NCBI GenBank assembly: GCA_015075405.1
Contig: JABTUK010000003.1
Span: 682,001 to 746,000, forward strand
Direction: 5' to 3'
DNA length: 64,000 nt
Source of the DNA: Anaerolineales bacterium
GTDB taxonomy: Bacteria; Chloroflexota; Anaerolineae; 4572-78; J111
Shown here piece after piece: positions 25,920 to 34,594 of this stretch (position 1 is its first letter; each line of letters opens with the position of its first letter). The position numbers were made by a program, and so were the translations under genes. The notes beneath the pieces were generated by a model. The model saw nothing but the letters and a program-made list of their open reading frames with translations. It was not told the DNA's origin and ran no database searches.

Positions 25920-27704
25920 ATGACCGCGCCCAATCGTAACACCCTTTGGGCCAGCATCTTTGTGGATGAGTTGAGCCGGGCCGGATTGCGCGCCGTTTGC
26001 ATTGCGCCCGGTTCCCGCTCGACCCCCTTAACCCTGGCCTTTGCCGAACACCCGGACATTACCGTTTACTCCTTGCTGGACGAGCGCGGCGCGGCCTTTT
26101 TTGCCCTGGGTCTGGCCCTGGCCAATGAGTCGCCGGTGGCGCTGGTCTGCACTTCCGGCACAGCGGCGGCCAACTTCTACCCGACCATCGTCGAGGCCAA
26201 CTACGCCCAGGTTCCATTATTGGTGTTAACCACCGACCGCCCCCACGAATTGCGCCACAGCGGAGCCAACCAGACCATTGATCAGGTCAAAATGTTTGGC
26301 GATCACGTGCGCTGGTTTGTCGAAGTTGCTCCGCCGGAAGCCAATCCGCCGGCGACAACACTGCGCTCGTTGCGGAGCCTGGCCTGCCGAGCGCTGGCCG
26401 CCACGCAGGGCTTGCCGCCGGGACCCGTTCACCTCAATTTTCCCTTTCGCAAACCGTTGGAACCCACCCTTGTGCCCGGCGATGTGCCGGAGCGCCTGGC
26501 CGACGCCCCCTGGCAGCGACCCGCCGGCCAGCCGTTCACTCAGTTCAGCCGGGGCCAACTGCTGCCTTCTAACCAGCAGACCCGGACTCTGGCTGAGGCC
26601 ATTCAAAACGCCCCGCGTGGCCTGATTCTCTGCGGCCCTCGCTGCCCCGGCGGCGACTTTCCCCAGGCCGTCACCCGTCTGGCCCAGGCCGCCGGCTACC
26701 CCATCCTGGCCGATGCCTTATCGGGCGTGCGTTTTGGCCGCCACACCGTCGAGGCCGAAGGACTGATTTTTGGCGGCTACGAAACCTTCTGGCGACCTGA
26801 CACACTGCGCGTGGAGTCCCCTGAGTTGATGTTGCGCTTCGGGGCAATGCCCATCTCGGCTGCGCTGAATGACTATCTGGCCTCGGCAACCGGCTGCCGT
26901 ATCGTTCAAATTAGCGGCGACGGCCTCTGGCAGGACGACCTCCAGACCACCACCGATTTTATCTGGGCCGACCCGGCGGCGGTTTGTGCTATGGTGACGG
27001 AGCAGCTCCAGCAGGCGACCCCTCGCCCCAATTCCACCGGCTGGCTGGCGGCGCTCCAACAGGTCGAACGGCAGACCTGGCAAACCTTTGCCCACTTACG
27101 CGCAGAATCATTCTTTGAAGGGGCTATTCTGGCCGACGTAGTGGAGCTGTTACCTGAAGCCGCTTTGCTTTATGTAGCCAGCAGCCTGCCGGTACGCCAT
27201 CTCGACCAGTTTGCCCGGCCCAGTTCGGCCAACCTGCGGGTCTTTGCCAATCGCGGGGCCAGCGGCATTGATGGCACTATCGCCAGCGCCTTGGGCGCAG
27301 CCGCAGCCATCGGCCAACCGCTGACCCTGGTCATCGGCGATCTGGCCTTTTACCACGACCTGAACAGTCTGCTGGCCCTGCGGCGCTGTGGCCTCAAGGC
27401 AACCATTGTTCTGATTAACAACAATGGCGGCGGCATCTTCCATCGCCTGCCGATTGCCAAATTTGACCCACCTTTTACCGAGCTATTCGTCACCCCGCAT
27501 GGTCTGGATTTTGCCCCGGCAGCCTCCATATTTGGGTTAGAGTACAGTCTCGCAGCCGACCGGGATACCTTTCGACGCATCTTCGCCGAAGCCATGGCCT
27601 CAGCCAGCTCCCACCTCATCGAAGTGCCCAGCGACGCCGTTTTCCACGAGCAGATGCGGCGGGAAATGATTCGGCGGGTGACGGAAGAAACAGTGAAAAA
27701 GTAA
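25920..27704 (+). CDS. menD: SEPHCHC synthase (menaquinone biosynthesis)
   Basis: 594 residues, thiamine-diphosphate enzyme joining 2-oxoglutarate and isochorismate. N-terminal CIAPGSRSTPLTLAF and the catalytic Glu region, TSGTAAANFYPTIVEA near 75, and the ThDP/Mg site GDLAFYHDLNSLLAL...INNNGGGIF near 470-510 identify it. I start at ATG 25920 because the upstream in-frame ATG lies in the repeat array. The stop TAA is contributed by the next array (27702). Confidence 0.95.
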   Translation: MTAPNRNTLWASIFVDELSRAGLRAVCIAPGSRSTPLTLAFAEHPDITVYSLLDERGAAFFALGLALANESPVALVCTSGTAAANFYPTIVEANYAQVPLLVLTTDRPHELRHSGANQTIDQVKMFGDHVRWFVEVAPPEANPPATTLRSLRSLACRALAATQGLPPGPVHLNFPFRKPLEPTLVPGDVPERLADAPWQRPAGQPFTQFSRGQLLPSNQQTRTLAEAIQNAPRGLILCGPRCPGGDFPQAVTRLAQAAGYPILADALSGVRFGRHTVEAEGLIFGGYETFWRPDTLRVESPELMLRFGAMPISAALNDYLASATGCRIVQISGDGLWQDDLQTTTDFIWADPAAVCAMVTEQLQQATPRPNSTGWLAALQQVERQTWQTFAHLRAESFFEGAILADVVELLPEAALLYVASSLPVRHLDQFARPSSANLRVFANRGASGIDGTIASALGAAAAIGQPLTLVIGDLAFYHDLNSLLALRRCGLKATIVLINNNGGGIFHRLPIAKFDPPFTELFVTPHGLDFAPAASIFGLEYSLAADRDTFRRIFAEAMASASSHLIEVPSDAVFHEQMRREMIRRVTEETVKK

Positions 27705-27780
27705 TCAGTGAACAGTCATCAGTAATCAGTAGTAAGAGGCTTTCTCTCTTTTCACTGATTACTGACTACTGATGACTGGC
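27702..27780. repeat. inverted pair of CAGTAAT arrays between menD and menB
   Basis: AGTAATC/CAGTGAA/CATCAGTAATCAGT units, a TTTCTCTCTTTT centre, then ACTGATTACTGACTACTGATGACTGG inverted. It holds the menD stop and ends 10 bases before the menB Shine-Dalgarno. Confidence 0.93.
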
Positions 27781-27806
27781 AACTACTTTAGAGGAGAATT
27801 TGCTGA

Positions 27807-28637
27807 ATGACCGATTGGATCGAAGTCAAAAAATACAGTGATATTACTTACCATAAGGCCGATGGCATGGCCCGGATTGCCTTCAACCGGCCAGAAGTAC
27901 GTAACGCCTTCCGACCCAAAACCGTCAGTGAGTTGATCGAGGCTTTCGACGACGCCTGGGAAGACTCTAATGTTGGCGTGGTGTTGTTTACCGGCAACGG
28001 TCCAGCCAAAGACGGCAAGTACGCCTTTTGTTCCGGCGGCGACCAGCGTATCCGTGGCGATGCCGGCTATGTGGATGAGAAGGGCGTCCACCGGCTCAAT
28101 GTGCTGCAACTACAACGGATCATCCGCACCATGCCCAAGCCGGTGATTGCCCTGGTCGCCGGCTACGCCATTGGCGGGGGACACGTGCTACACGTGATGT
28201 GTGATCTCACTATCGCCGCCGATAATGCTATCTTTGGCCAGACCGGCCCTAAAGTGGGCAGTTTTGACGGTGGTTTTGGCTCTTCTTACCTGGCCCGGAT
28301 TATCGGCCAGAAAAAAGCGCGGGAAATCTGGTATTTGTGCCGCCAGTACAATGCCGCCGAGGCGGAGCAGATGGGGCTGGTCAACAAAGTGGTGCCGGTG
28401 GACCGGCTGGAAGAAGAAGGCGTGGCCTGGGCGCAAGAGATCCTGGACAAAAGCCCAATCGCCATCCGCTGTCTCAAAGCCGCCTTCAACGCCGACTGCG
28501 ATGGCCAGGCTGGCCTGCAAGAACTGGCCGGCCACGCGACCATGCTCTATTATATGTCGGAAGAAGGGCAGGAAGGCCGGGACGCTTACGTGCAAAAGCG
28601 CAAACCCAACTTCCGCAAGTATCCCTGGCGACCGTGA
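27807..28637 (+). CDS. menB: 1,4-dihydroxy-2-naphthoyl-CoA synthase
   Basis: 276 residues, crotonase-fold enzyme closing the second ring of menaquinone from o-succinylbenzoyl-CoA. Motifs are RIAFNRPEVRNAFRPKTV near 27, CSGGDQRIRGDAGYVDEKG near 75 (typical of MenB), ALVAGYAIGGGHVLHVMCDLTIAADNA near 115-140, QTGPKVGSFDGGFGSSYLAR near 145 and the C-terminal AYVQKRKPNFRKYPWRP. GAGGAGA stands 9 bases before the ATG. Downstream is menE after an inverted array. Confidence 0.96.
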   Translation: MTDWIEVKKYSDITYHKADGMARIAFNRPEVRNAFRPKTVSELIEAFDDAWEDSNVGVVLFTGNGPAKDGKYAFCSGGDQRIRGDAGYVDEKGVHRLNVLQLQRIIRTMPKPVIALVAGYAIGGGHVLHVMCDLTIAADNAIFGQTGPKVGSFDGGFGSSYLARIIGQKKAREIWYLCRQYNAAEAEQMGLVNKVVPVDRLEEEGVAWAQEILDKSPIAIRCLKAAFNADCDGQAGLQELAGHATMLYYMSEEGQEGRDAYVQKRKPNFRKYPWRP

Positions 28638-28640
28638 GGC

Positions 28641-28720
28641 ATTGGAAGAATGGAAGAATGGAGGATTGGAAGGTTGGAAGGTTGGTAAATTTCCCGACCT
28701 TCCATTCTTCCAATCTTCCA
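28641..28720. repeat. inverted pair of TGGAAGAA/TGGAAGGT arrays between menB and menE
   Basis: Octamers TGGAAGAA and TTGGAAGG, an AAATTTCCC centre, then CCTTCCATTCTTCCAATCTTCC. The right arm ends at the menE Shine-Dalgarno AAAGGA. Confidence 0.93.
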
Positions 28721-28737
28721 AAGGATACTATTTTCTA

Positions 28738-30228
28738 ATGACCAGTACTCCTCCTCTACTTGACTGGTTAGCTCACCGCTCCCAGGCATCGCCGCAAAAA
28801 CTTGCGTTGATTTTTGGCGAGCGGCGCTGGACTTACCTGGAATTGAATGAGGCTGTGACGCTGCTGTGCAGTCAACTGGCCGCTGCCGGGGTTCAGCCTG
28901 GACAGCATGTAGCGGTGTTGATGCCCAACTGCCCGGAGTACATTTACGTAACTCATGCGCTGGCCCGGTTGGGCGCAACGCTGGTTCCCCTCAATACCCG
29001 CCTCACCGGCGCTGAATTACGTTGGCAGGTGGAGCAAGCTGATTGTTGCTTTGTACTCTGCGCCAACGAAACGGAAGCCCTGGCCGGTGCTTTAAACGTT
29101 CAAACGTTAAACGTTCAAACCTTCAAACTTTCCAACCTTCCAACAGCCTGGTTAAGCCGGCCTCTGGATTTGGCGGCGGTGCAGGGCCTTATCTTCACTT
29201 CTGGGACGACCGGCTGGCCCAAAGGGGCCATGTTGACCTTCCACAATCTGCTGTGGAGCGCCACCGCTTCCGCATTTCGACTGGGGACCGATCCCGGTGA
29301 CCGCTGGTTGGCCTGTCTGCCGTTATACCATGTTGGCGGCCTGTCTATTATCTTTCGCTGCTGTTTGTACGGCGCCACGCTGGTCTTACAGCCGGGGTTT
29401 GACCCGGCGGCGGTGAGCCAGGCGCTAGAGATGCAAGGCATCACCCTGGTCTCCCTGGTGCCGACGATGCTGCATCGGCTGATGGAGGCGCACCCATCCA
29501 GTCTGGCCCATTCGCAGTTGCGTTGTCTGCTGATTGGTGGGGCGGCGCTGTCCCCGGCCTTGTTGGAGTCATGTCGGGCGCTGCAATTGCCCATTGCTGC
29601 CACCTACGGCCTCACCGAAGCGGCCTCGCAAGTGGCCACAGCCTTATCGGCCGAGGTGTCCCGCAAACCGGGTAGTGTCGGTAAGCCCCTGATGTTTTCG
29701 ACAGTGCGGATTGTTGACCCGCACGGCCAAGCCTTACCCCGCGGGGAGATTGGCGAGATTGTGGTGCGCGGCCCAACTGTTATGGCCGGCTACTACCGGC
29801 AGCCGGAAGCCACTACCCAAACCCTGCGCAACGGCGAACTTTACACGGGCGATCTGGGCTACCTGGATCATGAAGGCGACTTGTGGGTGGTCCAACGCCG
29901 GGCTGATCTGATTGTCAGCGGCGGCGAGAATGTCTACCCGGCCGAAGTGGAACAGGTGTTGCGCCAGCATCCGGCGATTGAAGATGCTTGCGTGGTCGGC
30001 CTGGATGATCAAGAGTGGGGCCAGCGCGTGGCCGCGGTGGTAATGCGGCGCAGTCAGGTCCAGGTTAGCGCCGCCGAGTTGATCGCTTTCTGCCGGACTC
30101 GCCTGGCCGGATACAAACAGCCTCGCCTTATCCACTTTGTTGAGTCATTGCCCCAGACCGCTTCGGGCAAGGTACGGCGGGATGTGGTGCGGCAGCAGCT
30201 TGCCCTGGGTGTTGGCGCTGCTGAGTGA
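28738..30228 (+). CDS. menE: o-succinylbenzoate-CoA ligase
   Basis: About 496 residues, ANL-superfamily adenylate-forming enzyme activating o-succinylbenzoate with ATP and CoA. AMP-binding P-loop TSGTTGWPKGAML near 155, YGLTEAASQVAT near 285, GELYTGDLGYLDHEG near 365 and the C-terminal lysine region LPQTASGKVRRDVV. The open frame upstream runs through menB in another phase and is not real; ATG 28738 starts MTSTPPLLDW. A repeat array (29091) encodes NVQTLNVQTFKLSNLP inside the N-domain, an unusual insertion for this family. Confidence 0.94.
   Translation: MTSTPPLLDWLAHRSQASPQKLALIFGERRWTYLELNEAVTLLCSQLAAAGVQPGQHVAVLMPNCPEYIYVTHALARLGATLVPLNTRLTGAELRWQVEQADCCFVLCANETEALAGALNVQTLNVQTFKLSNLPTAWLSRPLDLAAVQGLIFTSGTTGWPKGAMLTFHNLLWSATASAFRLGTDPGDRWLACLPLYHVGGLSIIFRCCLYGATLVLQPGFDPAAVSQALEMQGITLVSLVPTMLHRLMEAHPSSLAHSQLRCLLIGGAALSPALLESCRALQLPIAATYGLTEAASQVATALSAEVSRKPGSVGKPLMFSTVRIVDPHGQALPRGEIGEIVVRGPTVMAGYYRQPEATTQTLRNGELYTGDLGYLDHEGDLWVVQRRADLIVSGGENVYPAEVEQVLRQHPAIEDACVVGLDDQEWGQRVAAVVMRRSQVQVSAAELIAFCRTRLAGYKQPRLIHFVESLPQTASGKVRRDVVRQQLALGVGAAE
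29091..29144. repeat. AAACGTT heptamer array inside menE
   Basis: Units AAACGTTC, CAAACC, CAACCTTC read in frame as NVQTLNVQTFKLSNLP, between the N-terminal AMP-binding subdomain and the P-loop. Confidence 0.85.
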
Positions 30229-30309
30229 CCTCTAAAACTTGCTGTAAATCCCCATTTTGTTGATAATAAACGTTCAATAACGCTTTCAATTCTGGTTTCT
30301 CATTAAACC

Positions 30310-31638
30310 GTGCCTATCAATTCTTACCTTGACGCCCTAACCTATTTTTATTCCTATGCCCACTACAACCCTGCTGACATCTCCAACTGGAGCCTGGACC
30401 GGCTGAAAGGGCTGCTGGCCCGCCTGGGCGACCCGCATAAAAAGTTTCCCTCGTTGCTGATTGCCGGCACCAAAGGCAAAGGCTCGACGGCGGCGATGGC
30501 GGAAAGTATTTTACGGCAGGCCGGCTACAAAACCGGGCTGTACACCTCGCCGCACCTGCACTCCTTCCGGGAGCGGATTCGGCTGGGCGGCGAAGCCATT
30601 ACCGAAGAGCAAGTGGTCGCCCTGGCCCGCAGCCTGAAGCCCTATTTTGAAGACACTCCGAATTTGACCGCCTTTGAGTTAATTACGGCGGCGGCCTTTG
30701 TGGCCTTTGCCGAGGCCAACATTGAGGCTGCGGTGCTGGAAGTCGGCCTGGGTGGGCGCTTGGACGCGACTAACGCCGTGGATCCGGCGGTAGCGGTGAT
30801 TACCTCCATCAGCTACGACCACATGCAAATTTTGGGCGACACGCTGACCCTGATTGCCCGCGAAAAAGCGGGCATCATTCGCCCCGGCGCGCTGGTGATC
30901 AGCGCCCCTCAGTACGATGAAGCCATGCAGATGATTGAACAGGTCTGCGCCGATCACCGGGCGCGGTTGGTGCTGGTGGGTCGGGATTGGCAGTGGCAGC
31001 CAGGAGAATTTAATTTTGAGGGCCAATCGTTTCGAGTGGGCGAGCAGGATTACTGGCTGCCGCTGATGGGCGAGCACCAATTGGTCAATGCGGTCACAGC
31101 TATGGCTGCTGTGACCGGCTTTGTCGAGCGAACCGGGTTAGCCGTCGCCCCGGAGGCGGTGAAAACAGGGCTGGCCAACGTGAACTGGCCAGGCCGGCTG
31201 GAACTGCTCCAACGCAATCCTTTCCTCGTTGTGGACAGCGCCATGAACGGCGACTCGGCTGAAAAACTGATCCAGGCCCTACAGCACCATTTCCCGGAGC
31301 GACCCATTACCTTTATTTTTGGGGCTTCCAGCGATCATCCTATCCGCGATATGTTGAACGCTTTACTACCCCATGCCGCGCGGATGTTTACCGTCGCTTC
31401 ACGCCATCCCCGCGCCGCCAAAGCAGAATGGCTGGCAGATCTGGCGGCAGAGTTGGGTTACACGGCTGTCTCGCTGCCAGATGTGGCAACGGCTCTGGCA
31501 CGAACACTGGCCGAGACTGAACCGGATGGCCTGATTTGTGTCACCGGCTCCCTCTTTTTGGTGGCCGATGTCCGCGAAGCCTGGTTACACCGCCAGGGTT
31601 TGCCGCTGCCGCTGATTGACCCGGTGGTGGTTTCATGA
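30310..31638 (+). CDS. folC: folylpolyglutamate synthase / dihydrofolate synthase
   Basis: 442 residues, GTG start. It adds glutamate to (dihydro)folate using ATP. Family motifs are IAGTKGKGSTAAMAESIL near 50, SPHLHSFRERIRLGGEAI near 77, AVLEVGLGGRLDATN near 140, SISYDHMQILGDTLTLIAREKAGIIRPG near 172 and VDSAMNGDSAEKL near 305. Folate and menaquinone genes side by side suggest a general cofactor block. No good Shine-Dalgarno precedes the GTG. The stop is followed at once by a repeat array. Confidence 0.94.
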   Translation: MPINSYLDALTYFYSYAHYNPADISNWSLDRLKGLLARLGDPHKKFPSLLIAGTKGKGSTAAMAESILRQAGYKTGLYTSPHLHSFRERIRLGGEAITEEQVVALARSLKPYFEDTPNLTAFELITAAAFVAFAEANIEAAVLEVGLGGRLDATNAVDPAVAVITSISYDHMQILGDTLTLIAREKAGIIRPGALVISAPQYDEAMQMIEQVCADHRARLVLVGRDWQWQPGEFNFEGQSFRVGEQDYWLPLMGEHQLVNAVTAMAAVTGFVERTGLAVAPEAVKTGLANVNWPGRLELLQRNPFLVVDSAMNGDSAEKLIQALQHHFPERPITFIFGASSDHPIRDMLNALLPHAARMFTVASRHPRAAKAEWLADLAAELGYTAVSLPDVATALARTLAETEPDGLICVTGSLFLVADVREAWLHRQGLPLPLIDPVVVS

Positions 31639-31762
31639 CGCGAGGAGGACGCGAAGAGGCGTGAGGCGAGGACACGAGAAGATTGAAGGTTGAAGACAGT
31701 GGATAATCAATGAGAATTATCCTCTATCCTCTATCCTTCGCCTCATCGCCGCTTCGCATCTT
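31639..31762. repeat. GCGAAGAG / TATCCTC arrays between folC and lon
   Basis: Octamers CGCGAGGAGGACGCGAAGAGGC, then TTGAAGG units, and TATCCTC units, ending CGCCTCATCGCCGCTTCGC, the inverse of the start. The lon -10 follows 15 bases after. Confidence 0.85.
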
Positions 31763-31776
31763 CTTTCTTTTTGTGG

Positions 31777-31782
31777 TATAGT
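31777..31782 (+). promoter_or_regulatory. extended -10 promoter of lon
   Basis: TATAGT preceded by TGG in TTTTTGTGGTATAGT, the same 13-base word as before metG and tetR. Leader of about 36 bases, within which ATG 31802 opens an 8-codon frame whose TGA overlaps the lon ATG. Confidence 0.75.
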
Positions 31783-31824
31783 GTAGAAAAAGAAACCCCG
31801 TATGCTTGGAGACCTGGTAATTTG

Positions 31825-34221
31825 ATGGATACTTTAGAAAAAGAGTTTGGTGTTCCGCTTGAAACTGATGAAATGGAAGTAGAACTGCCCGTGCTGCCGG
31901 TGCGAGACACGGTGGTTTTTCCGCGCATGCTCACGCCGCTGTTTGTGGGGCGGGATCGCTCGGTGCTGGCCCTGGAAGCAGCCCTGGTCGAGAAAAGCCA
32001 ATTGGTCGTCGTGACCCAACGGGATGCCGATCAGGAAGACCCTCAGCCGGAAGATTTGTACAGCATTGGCACCGAGGTGGTGATTGGCCGCATGCTGCGC
32101 ATGCCCGACGGCAGCACCAACATTCTGGCCCAGGGACACCAGCGGGTCAAGATTATTGAATTTACCCAGGAGCAGCCTTATCTGCGGGTGCGGGTACGCC
32201 GTTTGACCGAAGATGGCGAAAAAAATTTGAATGCCCAGGCCAGGATGCGGGCGGTGCTCGACCTGTTTGAAAAGTGCGTCCACCTGAATCGCAACCTGCC
32301 CGACGATGCCTATGTGGCCGCGATGAATATTGACGAGCCGGGCTGGCTGGCCGATATGATCGCCTCGGTGATTGACCTGGACGTGGAACAGCGCCAGCAA
32401 ATTCTGGATACCATTGACCCGATTACCCGGTTGCAGCGCTTGAGCATTATTCTGGCCCAGGAATTAGATGTGCTCAAGCTGGAGTCAGAAATTCAAGACC
32501 AGGTGCAGCAAGAAGTTGACAAAGGCCAGCGTGAGTACTTTTTGCGGGAACAAATGCGGGTGATCCAGAGCGAGTTGGGCGAAATGGACACCCAACTGGC
32601 CGAAATCAACGAACTGCGCGAAAAGTTAAGCCAGATCAGCCTGCCGGATGAGGCCCGTGCCAAAGCGGAAAAGGAACTAAACCGCCTGGCCATTATGCCG
32701 CCCGCCGCGCCGGAAGTGGGCATTATCCGCACCTATCTCGATTGGATTATCGAGCTGCCCTGGGTCAATGCGACCGCGGATAACACTGATATCCGTCACG
32801 TGGCTAAGGTGCTGGATAACAACCATTTTGGCATCCCCAAAGCCAAAGAGCGGATTTTGGAGCATATCGCCGTGCTACAGCGGGCCGGCCTCAAGATGCG
32901 CAGCCCTATTCTGTGTTTTGTTGGACCGCCCGGCACGGGCAAAACCTCGCTGGGACGTTCGATTGCCGAGGCGTTGGGGCGCAAGTTTGTGCGAGTCAGC
33001 CTGGGCGGGATTCATGATGAGGCGGAAATCAGAGGCCACCGCCGGACTTATATCGGGGCGCTGCCGGGCCGGATCATTCAAAGCATGCGCCGGGCAGGGA
33101 CGATCAATCCGGTCTTCATGCTCGACGAAATTGATAAGGTCGGGGCCGATTTCCGGGGCGACCCCAGCGCGGCGTTGTTAGAGGCGCTCGACCCGGAGCA
33201 GAATAACAGCTTTTCCGACCATTACCTGGAACTGCCCTACGATCTCTCCAAGGTGTTGTTTATCACCACGGCCAACGTGCTTTACACGATTCCTTCCGCT
33301 CTGCGCGACCGGATGGAGGTGATTGAGTTTTCAGGCTACATCGAGGAAGAAAAGCTGGAAATTGCCCGCCAATTTCTGATTCCGCGCCAGATCGAAGAGC
33401 ATGGGCTGGAGGATGTCAGCCTGAAAATTGCCGACGGCGCGGTGCAAGGCATGGTCCGCGAGTACACTTACGAGGCCGGGGTGCGCAACCTGGAGCGCGA
33501 GATTGGGCAAATCTGTCGCAAATTGACTCGTCGCCTGGCCGAACAGAAACCTATCCCCAAAACCATTACCCGGAATGCTTTACATAAATACTTGGGGCCG
33601 CCCCGTTTCACCGAGCAGATGGTTGAAAAAGAAGACCAGGTAGGCGTGGCGACCGGCATTGCCTACACCGAGGCCGGCGGCGACATCATGCCCATCGAGG
33701 TGACGCTGATGCCGGGCAAAGGCAACCTGACCCTGACCGGGCAGTTGGGCGAGGTCATGCAAGAGTCGGTCCAGGCGGCCTACTCCTTTGTCCGCTCGCA
33801 CGCCAAAGAGTACGACATCAAGCCGGCCCAATTTGAAAGCTGCGATATTCACGTCCACGTGCCCGAAGGCGCTATCCCCAAAGATGGCCCCAGCGCCGGC
33901 ATCACCATGGCTACCGCCTTGATATCCGCTTTTTCCAACCACAAAGTCCGCCGTGATGTCGCCATGACCGGCGAAATTACTCTGCGGGGCAAAGTGCTGC
34001 CCATCGGCGGCCTCAAGGAGAAGATTTTGGCGGCGCACCGGGCCGGTATCACCACCGTGATTGTGCCCACCCAAAACCAAAAAGACCTGGTGGATGTGCC
34101 CAAAAAAGTGCAGCGCGATTTGAATATTATCTTCGCCGCCAAAATGGAAGATGTTTTAAAAACGGCCTTGATTATCTCCAAGAAGAAAAAGAGCAAGGCC
34201 GAAGCTGCTACCGCGGCCTAA
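31825..34221 (+). CDS. lon: ATP-dependent Lon protease
   Basis: 798 residues. N-terminal LON substrate domain (ELPVLPVRDTVVFPRMLTPLFVGR at the start), central AAA module with Walker A GPPGTGKTSLGRSI near 350 and Walker B VFMLDEIDKVG near 415, and C-terminal Ser-Lys protease domain with DGPSAGITMA near 672 and a Lys in GGLKEKILAA near 715. It degrades misfolded and regulatory proteins in the cytoplasm. ATG 31825 gives the normal N-terminus; the earlier in-frame codon lies in the promoter. A 99 bp repeat begins right after the stop. Confidence 0.97.
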   Translation: MDTLEKEFGVPLETDEMEVELPVLPVRDTVVFPRMLTPLFVGRDRSVLALEAALVEKSQLVVVTQRDADQEDPQPEDLYSIGTEVVIGRMLRMPDGSTNILAQGHQRVKIIEFTQEQPYLRVRVRRLTEDGEKNLNAQARMRAVLDLFEKCVHLNRNLPDDAYVAAMNIDEPGWLADMIASVIDLDVEQRQQILDTIDPITRLQRLSIILAQELDVLKLESEIQDQVQQEVDKGQREYFLREQMRVIQSELGEMDTQLAEINELREKLSQISLPDEARAKAEKELNRLAIMPPAAPEVGIIRTYLDWIIELPWVNATADNTDIRHVAKVLDNNHFGIPKAKERILEHIAVLQRAGLKMRSPILCFVGPPGTGKTSLGRSIAEALGRKFVRVSLGGIHDEAEIRGHRRTYIGALPGRIIQSMRRAGTINPVFMLDEIDKVGADFRGDPSAALLEALDPEQNNSFSDHYLELPYDLSKVLFITTANVLYTIPSALRDRMEVIEFSGYIEEEKLEIARQFLIPRQIEEHGLEDVSLKIADGAVQGMVREYTYEAGVRNLEREIGQICRKLTRRLAEQKPIPKTITRNALHKYLGPPRFTEQMVEKEDQVGVATGIAYTEAGGDIMPIEVTLMPGKGNLTLTGQLGEVMQESVQAAYSFVRSHAKEYDIKPAQFESCDIHVHVPEGAIPKDGPSAGITMATALISAFSNHKVRRDVAMTGEITLRGKVLPIGGLKEKILAAHRAGITTVIVPTQNQKDLVDVPKKVQRDLNIIFAAKMEDVLKTALIISKKKKSKAEAATAA

Positions 34222-34222
34222 G

Positions 34223-34321
34223 TAAACGTCTAGAATTTACTTCCCGTTTTGAGTTCCTATGAGTTCCCTTAGTTCCCTGGGAACTCGTAGGAACTTGGGG
34301 GAACTTATTTTTGGACAATCA
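34223..34321. repeat. 99 bp dispersed repeat, copy 1
   Basis: Same length and 95 of 99 bases identical to 52779-52877, same orientation. It starts TAAACGTCTA two bases after the lon stop and ends GGACAATCA. Inside are three GAGTTCC-type words and then three GGAACT words, so it can fold on itself. Confidence 0.95.
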
Positions 34322-34349
34322 CTAAGAATAGCGCTTAATTGTCCGGGTT

Positions 34350-34385
34350 AGGAGATTGGAGATTATTGAATCTCCAATCTCTATT
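34350..34385. repeat. GGAGATT array with inverted partner
   Basis: GGAGATTGGAGATT then AATCTCCAATCTC across a TATTGAA centre. Between 34386 and 34594 I see only a weak GCCTGTTT/AAACAGGC inverted pair and no gene. Confidence 0.82.
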
Positions 34386-34594
34386 CCCCAGACCCTCCCT
34401 CTTTTTGAAAATCATAACACCCCTGCTTTTTGACATAAAGTCAAACTCCTATCACAAACCTTGCATTTTATGTCTATCTTAAGTAAAATTGAATCGTAAT
34501 TATAACCGCTGGCAACGTTAATGACACCCTGTGGCCTGTTTGCGATTAATAAAGATTTAACAATCGGCCGTAAACAGGCGGTGAGGAGGCCACA

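Noticed and set aside
28201..28737. N-terminal extension of menE into menB
   Set aside because: menB is real in its own frame; ATG 28738 gives the normal N-terminus of the ligase.
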